Assembly: GCF_003614185.1 (NCBI RefSeq)
Contig: NZ_KZ987724.1
Location: 5,252,668 to 5,316,667, forward strand
Source of the DNA: Paenibacillus aceti
Lineage (GTDB): Bacteria; Bacillota; Bacilli; Paenibacillales; Paenibacillaceae
Length of the DNA: 64,000 bases
Direction of reading: 5' to 3'
Shown: positions 7,791 to 16,353 of the stretch, piece by piece
Numbering within the stretch: position 1 is the stretch's first letter
Layout: each line of letters begins with the position of its first letter
The notes under the pieces: generated by a model
The model's database searches: none
The model's input: the letters and a program-made list of their open reading frames with translations, nothing else
Told to the model about the DNA's origin: nothing
Made by a program: the position numbers and the translations under genes

Positions 7791-8225
7791 TTACCTTATG
7801 AAATTTTCGGAAAATGCTTTTATTCGATCTACGAAAATTCCTTTCAATTGATCCGTTCCTTCTTTTGGTGCAGCGTGAGCCTTATAACCGCCAAACGATT
7901 CAATGCAGATAGCTGCTTCTTTTAGATCGGCGGGGATATTCCGTTCTATTATTTCTTCAGTCTCCTTTGGCTTCTCGTTACAAATGAAGTAACCCATTCT
8001 TTTTTTCAATAACTCTTGATGATTTTTTTTGATAAAATCACGAATCGGTTTATATATTTTTCCGTCCCGAACTCCCGCTCCTAAAATGATACGATCGAAA
8101 TCCTCGATAGCGGGTTTCTCCATTTGAATATTACAAGTTGCACAGTTTGGAATCTCTTCAGCAAGCACTTTTATGCATTGCGCCGCGGCTCCTGTTTTCG
8201 TAGCATAGATAACTAGTACAGCCAT
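7791..8225 (-). CDS. Flavodoxin-domain protein
   Basis: A 144-residue protein of the flavodoxin fold. The N-terminal phosphate-binding loop for FMN is visible (VIYATKTGAAAQC, with the T-x-T-G pattern), followed by the second flavin-loop region (ILGAGVRDGKIYKPIRDFI). This form resembles HemG-like or menaquinone-linked flavodoxin-domain proteins rather than classic electron-carrier flavodoxins, which tend to be more acidic. It probably carries electrons or reduces a quinone-like partner. It lies 47 bases downstream of a MarR-type gene and reads in the same direction, so it is probably part of that operon and under its control. Confidence 0.8.
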   Translation of the reverse strand: MAVLVIYATKTGAAAQCIKVLAEEIPNCATCNIQMEKPAIEDFDRIILGAGVRDGKIYKPIRDFIKKNHQELLKKRMGYFICNEKPKETEEIIERNIPADLKEAAICIESFGGYKAHAAPKEGTDQLKGIFVDRIKAFSENFIR

Positions 8226-8272
8226 TTAATTCATCCCTTATCCTTGGTTTTTAGGTGTTTTGTAACAAAACA

Positions 8273-8770
8273 TTATCGCGAGGAGGAGCTATTGCGTGCT
8301 TGTAAATGAAGCTGATGAATTTGCTCCTCTAAAACGGCGCTTGCTTTATTCAAGAATTGTGTAATGAGCTCAAGCTCTTCATCTGAATACGATGAAGCCA
8401 GCTTGACCATCGCTGCGTGGAGCAGAAGGTATGTCTTACGAACTTCTTCTTTATCCTCATATAGTGGTACAATAATCACTTTGCGACGGTCATGGGGGTC
8501 AGGTTGTCTTTGCACAAATCCGTTTTTTTCCAGCCGGTCGATTAATGAAGTAACGCTGCCTGTCGTAAGTCCGGTTAGCCTGGACAGTTCTCCGGCAGTG
8601 ATAGGACCTTTTTCATGCAGGATATCAACGGATAGAAAGTCATTATTGTAGAGACCTAAGACAGCAGCTACACTTTGCTGGTAAAGTATCGTTCTGTTTC
8701 CTAATCCGCGCATACTCATCGTCAGGTTTTCTTGCAACTCCGAGGGTTGTTCAGGTATATTGCTTGACAA
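8273..8770 (-). CDS. MarR-family transcriptional regulator
   Basis: A 165-residue winged-helix dimeric regulator. The DNA-binding core is ITAGELSRLTGLTTGSVTSL followed by the wing with DPHDRRKVIIVP, the D-R-R motif conserved in MarR proteins. The start is a TTG 8 bases after AAGGAGG; it gives an ordinary MarR length. There is one central inverted repeat, ATCTTGAT-G-ATCAAGAT, just upstream, so it probably represses itself and the downstream flavodoxin gene. The ligand is unknown. Such pairs often respond to quinones or other electrophiles, which is inference only. Confidence 0.88.
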   Translation of the reverse strand: MSSNIPEQPSELQENLTMSMRGLGNRTILYQQSVAAVLGLYNNDFLSVDILHEKGPITAGELSRLTGLTTGSVTSLIDRLEKNGFVQRQPDPHDRRKVIIVPLYEDKEEVRKTYLLLHAAMVKLASSYSDEELELITQFLNKASAVLEEQIHQLHLQARNSSSSR

Positions 8771-8796
8771 AAATAGCCCTCCTTGAATTTTAATAA

Positions 8797-8813
8797 ATCT
8801 TGATGATCAAGAT
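8797..8813. promoter_or_regulatory. MarR-type operator
   Basis: A perfect 8-bp inverted repeat, ATCTTGAT-G-ATCAAGAT, lies between the promoter and the start codon of the marR gene. Size and symmetry are typical of MarR-family operators. Confidence 0.75.
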
Positions 8814-8824
8814 ACTTAATTATC

Positions 8825-8853
8825 AAAATACTTTAATATGCTTTTGCTGTCAA
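8825..8853 (-). promoter_or_regulatory. Probable promoter of the marR-flavodoxin operon
   Basis: On the minus strand TTGACA (8853-8848) and TATTTT (8830-8825) are separated by 17 bases. The operator at 8797-8813 would lie in the transcribed leader just after the start point. Confidence 0.5.
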
Positions 8854-8866
8854 ATATTTAGCGATA

Positions 8867-8948
8867 ATTGAGATTGCTTTCCACGGCAAGTTAGAGGCGA
8901 ATGGCTTTGGTCCTGACCAAGGGGTTTCGAGTAGCTCGCAGTGAATAG
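8867..8948 (+). pseudogene. Remnant of a second SUMF1-like gene (3' end only)
   Basis: About 82 bases match the 3' end of the gene at 5461-6312 (bases 6232-6312). The shared stretch covers GAGATTGCTTTCC, GGCAAGTT, GAGGCGAATGGC, CTGACCAAGG, TTTCGAGT and GCTCGCAGTGA. It has around ten substitutions and one inserted G in the GGG run, which shifts the frame before the stop. No upstream part of the gene remains; the minus-strand marR promoter begins immediately beside it. It is therefore a decayed relic of a duplication, not an expressed gene. Confidence 0.8.
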
Positions 8949-9040
8949 ATAAGGTATATAGCAAAGCAGTTGCGCTTGGACATATTAGACAAACATTGAT
9001 GTTATAATATTGGGAAGAAAATGATGGAGAGGGACCAGCT

Positions 9041-9433
9041 ATGGACACGAACAAGATAACCTATGAATCAATCGATCATTATATTTCCACGTTTCCACCG
9101 GACATTCAGGAGATTCTGGAGAAGATCCGCCAGGTCATTCGTGAAGCGGCACCTGAAGCTGTGGAGAAGATCAGCTACCAAATGCCGACATTTGCGCAAC
9201 AGGGCAATGTAGTCCATTTTGCAGCGTTCAAGAATCATATTGGCTTCTATCCGGCACCTAGCGGGATTGATGAATTTGAGCAAGAGTTAGCACCTTATAA
9301 AGCGGGTAAAGGAACGATCCAGTTCCCTTTCGGCCAGCCAATCCCCTATGACTTGATCACCAAGATTGTGAAGTTCCAAGTGTACGAGAATATAGCCAAA
9401 GCCGAACGTAAGGCGAAGCAGAAGAAAAAATAA
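9041..9433 (+). CDS. DUF1801 / YdhG-like (frataxin-like fold) protein
   Basis: A 130-residue cytoplasmic protein of the DUF1801 family. The conserved parts are EKIRQVIREAAPEAVEKISYQMPTF split at residues about 27-51, NHIGFYPAPSG, and the FPFGQPIPYDLI segment near residue 105. The family has the frataxin-like fold of Bacillus YdhG/Fra, for which iron delivery has been proposed. That role is family knowledge and is not shown by this sequence. The protein ends in a Lys-rich tail (RKAKQKKK). It is a single gene with a GAGAGGG ribosome binding site and its own terminator. Confidence 0.85.
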   Translation: MDTNKITYESIDHYISTFPPDIQEILEKIRQVIREAAPEAVEKISYQMPTFAQQGNVVHFAAFKNHIGFYPAPSGIDEFEQELAPYKAGKGTIQFPFGQPIPYDLITKIVKFQVYENIAKAERKAKQKKK

Positions 9434-9449
9434 TGTTCTCCGCGGCCGA

Positions 9450-9500
9450 GGCTGCCATTTAACCCTAGCGATAAGCAGGTAAGAATGGCGGTTTTTTTGC
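9450..9500 (+). terminator. Terminator of the DUF1801 gene
   Basis: A GCCATT/AATGGC stem with a long loop is followed by GGTTTTTTT. Confidence 0.7.
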
Positions 9501-9655
9501 GTGGTAAGAGAGGTAGAGCCTTTGGGTACATATTGTAATTAATTAACAATTAAAAACCCTGTTTATTGAGTCCTTCTTATATACGGAGAGGCAGGAATGT
9601 GAGATAATCATAAATGTTTTTTTGCTAAAATAGCCAAGAAGGGAGGAGAACTAGA

Positions 9656-10147
9656 ATGAATGCCATACATCAGCAGGTATTTGATATTTTGAACAGGATG
9701 GGAATTGAATATGGGTTTGTGGAACATCCAGCCGTATATACAATAGAAGAAATGGAGCAACTCCCAATAGACAATAGGGAAGCGATTGCGAAAAATCTGT
9801 TCATCCGGGATGACAAGAAGAAGAGATATTTTATCATCGTGCTGCAAAAGGAGAAGACCGTTAATCTGAAAAGTTTAAGACAAGGATTAAACTGTCGACC
9901 GCTTAGCTTTGCTTCCGAAGAGGATTTGCACAGATACTTGAATCTGAATAAAGGAGCTGTTACCCCCTTAGGGATTTTGAACGATGAGACTCGTAGAGTA
10001 GAGGTTGTAATCGATCAAGATATTTTGCAGTTTAACCAAGTTGGAGTACATCGGAATGATAATACTGCAACCATCTGGCTTCGTCCGCAAGATTTAGAAG
10101 CAGTCATTAAGAGCCGAGGAAATAAGATTTGTTACATAGAAATCTAG
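9656..10147 (+). CDS. ProXp-ala/PrdX-type aminoacyl-tRNA deacylase
   Basis: A 163-residue stand-alone editing domain of the YbaK/ProX family. These enzymes hydrolyse mischarged tRNAs, in the ProXp-ala branch alanyl-tRNA-Pro. Visible family marks are the N-terminal EHPAVYTIEEM segment, the catalytic-Lys stretch AIAKNLFIRD near residue 45, the GAVTPLGILND loop and the late NDNTATIWL segment. Length is normal for the free-standing form. It is a single gene preceded by GGGAGGAG and followed closely by a strong terminator. The exact substrate tRNA cannot be read from the sequence. Confidence 0.88.
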   Translation: MNAIHQQVFDILNRMGIEYGFVEHPAVYTIEEMEQLPIDNREAIAKNLFIRDDKKKRYFIIVLQKEKTVNLKSLRQGLNCRPLSFASEEDLHRYLNLNKGAVTPLGILNDETRRVEVVIDQDILQFNQVGVHRNDNTATIWLRPQDLEAVIKSRGNKICYIEI

Positions 10148-10177
10148 GGCCTGCTAGACTCTAGCGGGTCTTTTTTT
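10148..10177 (+). terminator. Terminator of the tRNA-editing gene
   Basis: A stem centred on GCTAGA/TCTAGC with flanking G-C and G-T pairs is followed by seven T. It begins right at the stop codon. Confidence 0.85.
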
Positions 10178-10213
10178 GACTTTTTAAGGCAGAGGAATAG
10201 AGGAGATTTTTGT

Positions 10214-10242
10214 TTGACAGAAATAATGGTTTCATCCATAAT
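10214..10242 (+). promoter_or_regulatory. Promoter of the peptide-transporter operon
   Basis: TTGACA and CATAAT are separated by exactly 17 bases, 49 bases upstream of the first start codon. I see no operator palindrome. Confidence 0.65.
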
Positions 10243-10290
10243 GTTATTCATACTAATCTTATCTGTTTTATATGAGAAGGGGGAAGAGGC

Positions 10291-11910
10291 ATGAAAAGGT
10301 TCCAATCATCTGTAAGAAAATCAATTTGGGCAGGGACATTGGCAGTTCTATTGTTGGTATTAATTGCGGGATGCGCCGGAAACAAAAATGCTCCTGCTGC
10401 GAATAAAGATGCTCAGCAAAATGCCAATCAGGAAAAGAACCAAAGTGCTAATACAGGCGAGCCTGCGGCGGGAGGTACCTTTGTCTACGGGCGGCCGGCT
10501 TCCGTAAATTCGCTTGATCTGCATAATCAGATTACAGCAAACAATGCTTTTGCCATTGATAAAATATTTGAACCCCTCGTTGCCTTTGATAGCAAAGGCG
10601 AGATTGTCGATTGGCTCGCCAAGTCGCATAACATTAGTGACGACGGGCTGGCCTATACCTTTGTGCTGCGCGATGGCCTGAAATTTTCCAACGGGACGGA
10701 TGTTACTGCGGAGGACGCCGTATTCTCGCTGCAGCGGCATTTGACTGTTGGCGGTCCACTTGCTATAGCGGCCAAGGTTGACACCATCAAAGCGGAGGAT
10801 AATCACACGCTGGTCATTACGCTGAAGGAGTCGTATACCCCGTTCATCTCCGAGTTGTCCAACTTCTCCAACGGTATCCTTCCGAACAATTTCGGTGGGG
10901 TTTCTGAGGAGGAGTTCTTCAAGAAGCCTGTGGGCACAGGGCCCTTCGTTGTAGAGCAATGGGACCCGGCTGGCGATCTGACTTTTGCCAAGAACCCGTA
11001 CTATTGGCAGGAAGGGAAGCCGTATATGGATAAGCTGGTCTACAAGCTGATAGAAGACGACAGTCAGGCGATCAATCAATTGAAGGCGGGAGAGATCGAC
11101 GGCATCGAATCGCTTGCTCTGCAAAATGCCGAAGAGATCAAAAATGGCGCTGACACTACCGTAGTAACAAATGGCAGCTGGGTGACTGAACAGTTGTTCT
11201 TCAATACGTTAGATCCACATTTCTCCGATGTTCATGTTCGCCGGGCTCTAGCCTTGGCCATCGATCGTGAAGGCTTGACCAAGGCGCTAACCTTCGGCTA
11301 TGCGCAAACGGCGAATTCATTGCTGCCAACGGCAATCCCATATCATTCAAATGATACGATCAAAGCGTTGAACTTTGATTTGAATGCTGCCAAGGAGGAG
11401 TTGGCCAAATCAACCTTCCCTGATGGATTCAGCACAAAATTGCTTGTAGCCTCCGGCAATAGTACAAGGGCCCAAGAGGCGCAAATTATCCAGGCAGCCG
11501 GCAAGGAGATCGGGATTAATATCGAGATTGAATCGATTGAATTAGCCACTTTCCGGGAACGATTCTTTGCTTACGATTTCTCGGCTATGCTTAACAGCGG
11601 GCAAGCGGATTCTCCTGATGCGAACTCGATTATCGCCTTCCAGACCGATCCGGAAGGATTCAGTAAATCGTACTGGACGCATTATACGAATGAGGAAGTT
11701 ACCAAGCTCCTGCATGAGGGGCAGAAGACGTCGGATGGGGATGGCCGTGCCAAGGTCTATTCTGATCTGCTGCAAATTGTTGCGGACGAAGTGCCGTACA
11801 TCCCGCTTTATTATCCGGATATTCTGAAAGGCGTTCGTTCTACAGTCGATGGCTTCGTCGTTCTGCCTAACGGTAGTGTTCGCTTCGAAGAAGTTCATAT
11901 TAAACAATGA
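10291..11910 (+). CDS. ABC transporter substrate-binding lipoprotein, peptide/nickel (SBP_bac_5) family
   Basis: A 539-residue extracellular binding lipoprotein. The signal peptide ends in the lipobox LIAGC, and a Lys/Gln/Asn-rich linker follows. The SBP family 5 domain covers the rest. Family marks include IFEPLVAFDSKGEIVDWLAKS, the YTFVLRDGLKFSNGTDVTAEDAVFS block cut into shorter pieces across residues about 115-150, and KPVGTGPFVVEQW. The family binds oligopeptides, nickel chelates, opines or sugars, so the ligand is open. It is the first gene of a seven-gene operon. Its TGA overlaps the ATG of the next gene. Confidence 0.93.
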   Translation: MKRFQSSVRKSIWAGTLAVLLLVLIAGCAGNKNAPAANKDAQQNANQEKNQSANTGEPAAGGTFVYGRPASVNSLDLHNQITANNAFAIDKIFEPLVAFDSKGEIVDWLAKSHNISDDGLAYTFVLRDGLKFSNGTDVTAEDAVFSLQRHLTVGGPLAIAAKVDTIKAEDNHTLVITLKESYTPFISELSNFSNGILPNNFGGVSEEEFFKKPVGTGPFVVEQWDPAGDLTFAKNPYYWQEGKPYMDKLVYKLIEDDSQAINQLKAGEIDGIESLALQNAEEIKNGADTTVVTNGSWVTEQLFFNTLDPHFSDVHVRRALALAIDREGLTKALTFGYAQTANSLLPTAIPYHSNDTIKALNFDLNAAKEELAKSTFPDGFSTKLLVASGNSTRAQEAQIIQAAGKEIGINIEIESIELATFRERFFAYDFSAMLNSGQADSPDANSIIAFQTDPEGFSKSYWTHYTNEEVTKLLHEGQKTSDGDGRAKVYSDLLQIVADEVPYIPLYYPDILKGVRSTVDGFVVLPNGSVRFEEVHIKQ

Positions 11911-12896
11911 TGAGAGTAAGCAAGACGTTAAATAAATCATCGGGAGGCGCTGTATCCGGCAGTTGGCTCATATGGGCTGTTATCCGCGCGTTAGTCGTGA
12001 TCCTTTGTGTGATGACAGCCGTATTTTTCATCATCCGAATTGTTCCGGGGGACCCCGCAAAAATGATTCTGGGAGAATATAGCACGCCTGAGGCTATCCA
12101 GAAGATGCGTCATACGCTGGGGCTGGATCTTCCTCTATGGGAGCAATTCTTCCGCTTCGTAAAGACGCTGTTCACTCAAGGAGATACGGGAAATTCCATT
12201 ATTGCCGGAACCTCAACCAGAGCTTTAATCGTCGAACGGGCTCCCGTTACCCTGCTTCTGATTGGGATGGCTTGTGTTCTGGCAGTGGTGGTTGCGCTTC
12301 TATTAGCTGTGCTCGCTGCTACACACAAGGATCGGCTTGCGGATCACCTAATACGTGTTATCCCTACAATAACGCTGGGCATGCCCGTTTTCTGGGTTGG
12401 CTTGCTATTGATCCTGCTCTTTAGCGTCCGTCTTCACTGGTTTCCTGTTGGCGGAATTGGGGAAGGCTGGACCGGAACTTTATACAGTCTTACACTTCCG
12501 GCGATTACCGTCGCTTTTTCGCAGATCCCTACACTGGTTCGTTCATTAAGAGCGCAGTTGCTTGAGGTGCTGGAGTCCGATTTTGTAGTTACCTTAAAAG
12601 CTGCGGGTATACCGAGCCGGGTAGTTCTGTTTAAGCATGTGCTGCGCAATTCGGCTCTTCCGACACTGATGCTGCTTGGCGTGAATATTTCTTATCTGAT
12701 CGGCGGTACGCTGGTCGTTGAACAGGTATTTGGCATTAAAGGGATTGGTAGCTTGCTGTTCAGCTCCATCGCGAAACGGGATTTCCCGGTTATTCAAGGA
12801 ATAGCGCTATATTGCGCGGTATCTGTTGTGATCATCAGTCTTCTGATTGAAATTATATCCTGGTGGCTTGATCCCAGAACGAGGGGAAAACAATGA
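11907..12896 (+). CDS. ABC transporter permease, DppB/OppB family
   Basis: A 329-residue inner permease with an N-terminal span followed by VPGDPAKMILGEYSTPEAIQ, the periplasmic-side signature of DppB-type permeases. The EAA motif, with the pattern LKAAGIPSRVVLFKHVLRNS, lies near residue 235. The start ATG overlaps the previous stop codon (ATGA), and a second ATG follows one codon later. It forms the membrane channel together with the following DppC-type gene. Confidence 0.93.
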   Translation: MMRVSKTLNKSSGGAVSGSWLIWAVIRALVVILCVMTAVFFIIRIVPGDPAKMILGEYSTPEAIQKMRHTLGLDLPLWEQFFRFVKTLFTQGDTGNSIIAGTSTRALIVERAPVTLLLIGMACVLAVVVALLLAVLAATHKDRLADHLIRVIPTITLGMPVFWVGLLLILLFSVRLHWFPVGGIGEGWTGTLYSLTLPAITVAFSQIPTLVRSLRAQLLEVLESDFVVTLKAAGIPSRVVLFKHVLRNSALPTLMLLGVNISYLIGGTLVVEQVFGIKGIGSLLFSSIAKRDFPVIQGIALYCAVSVVIISLLIEIISWWLDPRTRGKQ

Positions 12897-13759
12897 ATTC
12901 TATCCAAATAGACTCTCCAAGGCCTATGGGCGGAAGGAAGATAAGCGTAGCAAGCCGGGTATGGAACACTCCCTCACTTCTGGTCGGAGGCCTCATGTTT
13001 GCCGTACTTATCGGGCTGGCGGTTTTTATTCCTTTCATTAGTCCTTATCAGCCCTCGGAGCAAAATTTAAGCGCCTTTTTGCAGCATCCGTCTGCCGAAC
13101 ATTGGCTGGGGACGGATCAACTTGGGCGCGACTTGTTTACGAGATTGATCTATGCAGCGCGAACTGATCTAAAAATTATGGTCTTGGCGGAAATCATTCC
13201 ATTCTGCACGGGTGTATTTCTTGGCATGCTGGCAGGTTATTACGGCAAATGGCTTAATACCCTTATTTCGCTGCTGACGGATACGCTGATCGCGTTTCCT
13301 TTTTATTTGATCGTTATTATCGTGGCTTTTGCCAGCGGGGCGGGAGAACGAGGCATTTATATCACTTTTATGCTGGTAGGATGGATCGTATTTGCCCGTG
13401 TGGTCAAGGGTCTCAGCGCTTCGTTCCGTGAACAGGAATGGGTCGCATCCGCACAAACTTTAGGATTGCCTGGAGTGAGAATCATCCTGCGCCATTTGCT
13501 GCCTAATGTGCTGCCGCAAGCGATTGTGGTCCTGATGACAGACATGATCGGCCTACTTGTGGCTATCGTTACGCTCGGTTATCTCGGCATTGGTATTACA
13601 CCACCTACCCCGGATTGGGGGACGATGATTGCGGATGGGCGTTCCTTTATTACGACAGCTTGGTGGCTCTCGGCAGTTCCGGGTCTGGCTGTAGTGTATA
13701 CGGGGATTGCGTTGTCTCTGGTGGGTGACGGCTTGGCAGACTTATGGAGGAAAAAATAA
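12893..13759 (+). CDS. ABC transporter permease, DppC/OppC family
   Basis: A 288-residue permease. It has the N-terminal OppC segment, the HWLGTDQLGRDLFTRLIYAA signature and the EAA motif (AQTLGLPGVRIILRHLLPNV). It ends with GIALSLVGDGLADLWRKK, typical of DppC. The start codon overlaps the preceding stop by 4 bases (ATGA), so translation is coupled. It is the partner of the DppB-type permease upstream. Confidence 0.93.
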   Translation: MNSIQIDSPRPMGGRKISVASRVWNTPSLLVGGLMFAVLIGLAVFIPFISPYQPSEQNLSAFLQHPSAEHWLGTDQLGRDLFTRLIYAARTDLKIMVLAEIIPFCTGVFLGMLAGYYGKWLNTLISLLTDTLIAFPFYLIVIIVAFASGAGERGIYITFMLVGWIVFARVVKGLSASFREQEWVASAQTLGLPGVRIILRHLLPNVLPQAIVVLMTDMIGLLVAIVTLGYLGIGITPPTPDWGTMIADGRSFITTAWWLSAVPGLAVVYTGIALSLVGDGLADLWRKK

Positions 13760-14511
13760 TGGCTGCTAACACGGTGTTACAGGTTGAGGCCTTATCGTTG
13801 GCCGCAAAATCCAAGAAATTAGTCGAAAATGTCAGCTTCTCGTTGGGTAAAGGAGAGAGCCTCGGTCTGGTTGGCGAATCGGGCTCTGGCAAATCACTTA
13901 CGCTGCGTGCGATTCTCGGATTGCTTCCCCGCGGTATTGAGCAGACGGGAGGAGTCATCAAGAGCGACGTGAGCAGCGCTATGGTATTTCAAGACCCGAG
14001 AGGTGCTCTGGACCCGCTCTGCCCGGTTGTGGCCCAGGTGGCGGAGGTCATTTATTATCGGCAAAAAGCAAGCCGGAAGGCTTCTCGCATTCAAGCGCTC
14101 GAATTGCTCGAAATGTTGGGCCTCCCCGATTCCTTGAAGAAATCAGATCGCTATCCGAGTCAGCTCTCGGGCGGTCAATGCCAACGGATCGTCATCGCTA
14201 TGGCCTTGGCATGCAAGCCGGGCATTCTGCTCTGTGATGAGCCGACGACGGCGCTGGACGTGACTGTACAACGGCAAATTATCGAGACAATCACAAGTTT
14301 GCAGCGTGAACTAGGATTTGCCATGGTGTTTGTCACTCATAATCTCGCGATTGCCGCATCCCTATGTCCCAAGCTGTGTGTAATGAAAGAGGGACAGATA
14401 GTGGAGCATGACGATACGCTCCGTCTTTTGCAAAACCCTACTAATCCTTACACGCGGATGCTGCTTGATTCGGTGCTTCCTTTACCGGAGCTTGAAGGGA
14501 GTGAACAGTGA
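13759..14511 (+). CDS. ABC transporter ATP-binding protein, DppD/OppD-like
   Basis: A 250-residue ATPase. Walker A is GESGSGKS, the signature motif is LSGGQCQR, Walker B is ILLCDEPTTALD and the switch His lies in VFVTHN. The start at 13759 is chosen because GGAGG lies 8 bases upstream and the ATG shares its A with the previous stop codon. The signature carries Cys (GGQCQ) where most family members have Arg or Gln, a small but visible oddity. It is somewhat shorter than DppD because the C-terminal oligopeptide-transporter extension with its Cys cluster is reduced. Confidence 0.92.
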   Translation: MAANTVLQVEALSLAAKSKKLVENVSFSLGKGESLGLVGESGSGKSLTLRAILGLLPRGIEQTGGVIKSDVSSAMVFQDPRGALDPLCPVVAQVAEVIYYRQKASRKASRIQALELLEMLGLPDSLKKSDRYPSQLSGGQCQRIVIAMALACKPGILLCDEPTTALDVTVQRQIIETITSLQRELGFAMVFVTHNLAIAASLCPKLCVMKEGQIVEHDDTLRLLQNPTNPYTRMLLDSVLPLPELEGSEQ

Positions 14512-15296
14512 TGGAGCCAGCTTTGCAGTTGAAAAATATAACGGTTCAATATGGCGGGTTTACTGCGCTGGACCATGTTGATCTGAATATCGAGCGGCAT
14601 ACGACCCTTGGCCTAGTCGGAGAATCCGGCTCGGGGAAATCTACCCTGGCCCGTGTCATTGCCGGCTTGATCGCTCCCGATGAGGGGGAGATCGGGCTAG
14701 GATCGCAGCCATTGAAGAAGAAGAGAAGCCGTGAGCAGCACAAAAATGTGCAGATGATCTTTCAGAACCCGGATGCGTCGCTGAATCCGAAGCATTCGAT
14801 CCGGCAGATTTTATCTGAAGCGCTGTTATTTCATAGAATCGTTGAGCGGCGTCAGGTCGAACAGAGGTGTAAAGAGCTCCTGGAGCGTGTTCATATTGAA
14901 GAGGGAGCTTTGGACAGATATCCTTATGAATTTTCCGGGGGCCAGCGGCAGCGGATTGCGATTGCGCGCGCATTAAGCGTGGAGCCAAGCCTGCTGATTG
15001 CCGATGAACCAACGAGCGCGCTGGATGTGTCTGTTCAACGGAGTGTGCTTGAATTGTTTCATACGCTCAAGGAGGAGCTTAATCTCACCATGCTGTTTAT
15101 CTCCCATGATTTGGGGGTTATTCATGCGATCAGCGATAACGTAGCGGTTATGAGGCAGGGGAGAGTGATAGAGGTCAATTCCAAGTCTAAATTCTTTGTC
15201 CGGCCCGAGACGGATTATAGCCGTGAGCTGTTGTCCGCAGTGCCGCGAATACCAACATCAAGCAGATCAGGAGGTTCATATGAGCAGAGAATTTAA
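14511..15296 (+). CDS. ABC transporter ATP-binding protein, DppF/OppF-like
   Basis: A 261-residue ATPase, the second nucleotide-binding subunit of the importer. Walker A is GESGSGKST, the signature is FSGGQRQR, Walker B is LLIADEPTSALD and the switch His lies in LFISHD. The ATG at 14511 overlaps the previous TGA and has GGGAG about 9 bases upstream; a GTG one codon earlier is a weaker option. Its last codons overlap the ribosome binding site and start of the aminotransferase gene, so the transporter and the metabolic genes are translated from one message. Confidence 0.92.
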   Translation: MEPALQLKNITVQYGGFTALDHVDLNIERHTTLGLVGESGSGKSTLARVIAGLIAPDEGEIGLGSQPLKKKRSREQHKNVQMIFQNPDASLNPKHSIRQILSEALLFHRIVERRQVEQRCKELLERVHIEEGALDRYPYEFSGGQRQRIAIARALSVEPSLLIADEPTSALDVSVQRSVLELFHTLKEELNLTMLFISHDLGVIHAISDNVAVMRQGRVIEVNSKSKFFVRPETDYSRELLSAVPRIPTSSRSGGSYEQRI

Positions 15297-16353
15297 AGGC
15301 TATGTACCGCTCTCACAAGTCGAGTTCGATACACTTACCGGGCTGTTCTCCAAACTTTTGCATACGCAGCATCCGCCTGTCATCATTCCCGGGGAAGCGA
15401 TCTTGGGTATTGAGGCGATGGCAGCAGGGATCGCTGCGCCCGGCAGGACGATTTTGAATATAGTAACCGGCCCTTACGGAAGCTTATTTGGAGGTTGGCT
15501 TGAGCGTGGCGGAGCAACCGTTGCCGAGGTGAAGGTTCCTTTTGATGAAGTGGTTACCGTAGAGGCGGTTGCTGCAGCGATTGAGCGGTTTAAGCCATGT
15601 GCGCTTTCTTTTGTCCAAGCAGAAGTGGTTACAGGCGGGGCGAACCCCGCTGAAGAGATATTAAAGCTTGCCCGCGACTACAACCTTATTACGGTGATGG
15701 ATTCCGTCTCAGCGGTCGGGGGAGAGACACTACGGGTGGATGATTGGGGTGTCGACATTGTGGCAGTAGGTGCGCAGAAGGCTTTGGCCGGACCTAACGG
15801 CGTTAGCGCGGTCGGTGTCTCACCACGCGGCTGGGAATTCATAGAGTCCAATGCAAATGCGCCGCGTAATTCGATCTTATCCTTGCTCGATTTGAAGCCA
15901 GTCTTAGATGATGGAGAAGCGCCAGTGCGTGTTCCTGCTAATCTTCCAACATTGGAGGCCAGGGCACTAATCGCAGCTTTGACCCTTGTTGAGGAAGAAG
16001 GCTTGGCACAAGTTATTCGACGTCATCAATTGGCTGCATCCTCTGCCGTTGCCGGCATTAAAGCCTTGGGGCTTGAGCCTTGGCAGAAGGATCGCAGATA
16101 TTATTCCAAGCTGACGACGACGGTGCGAATTGCCGATGAGCAGAGTTTGCTTATCGAGCGTCCTATTGGCATCGTGGCCCCGGGGGATGGTGAATTGTTC
16201 GGCCAGCTTCTGCGGATTAACCATTTCGGGGCTAATGCTAGTCGGCAAAGTGTGGAGGAAGCGATTAAGGGAATCGGTAAGTTAGTAGAAGGGGACGCGG
16301 ATGCCGCGGTTGAGAGGGTCCGGCAGGTTTGGGAGGCAGGACATGATCAATAA
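15280..16353 (+). CDS. Class V PLP-dependent aminotransferase (alanine-glyoxylate/serine-pyruvate type)
   Basis: A 357-residue aminotransferase of fold type I, class V. The cofactor lysine is K167 in VGAQKALAGPNG, the pyridine-contact aspartate is D141 in VMDSVSAVGG, and the glycine-rich loop is NIVTGPYGSLFGGW. The family swaps an amino group between small substrates and glyoxylate or pyruvate; related enzymes act on pyridoxamine or aminoethylphosphonate. The ATG at 15280 follows AGGAGG at ideal distance and overlaps the end of the upstream ATPase gene. It sits between an importer and an amidohydrolase, so it probably helps break down the imported compound. The substrate is not identifiable. 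Confidence 0.88.
   Translation: MSREFKGYVPLSQVEFDTLTGLFSKLLHTQHPPVIIPGEAILGIEAMAAGIAAPGRTILNIVTGPYGSLFGGWLERGGATVAEVKVPFDEVVTVEAVAAAIERFKPCALSFVQAEVVTGGANPAEEILKLARDYNLITVMDSVSAVGGETLRVDDWGVDIVAVGAQKALAGPNGVSAVGVSPRGWEFIESNANAPRNSILSLLDLKPVLDDGEAPVRVPANLPTLEARALIAALTLVEEEGLAQVIRRHQLAASSAVAGIKALGLEPWQKDRRYYSKLTTTVRIADEQSLLIERPIGIVAPGDGELFGQLLRINHFGANASRQSVEEAIKGIGKLVEGDADAAVERVRQVWEAGHDQ

Noticed and set aside
10360-11124. Open frame of 254 codons on the minus strand
   Set aside because: It lies fully inside the substrate-binding protein gene, has no motif and no ribosome binding site; it is a shadow frame.
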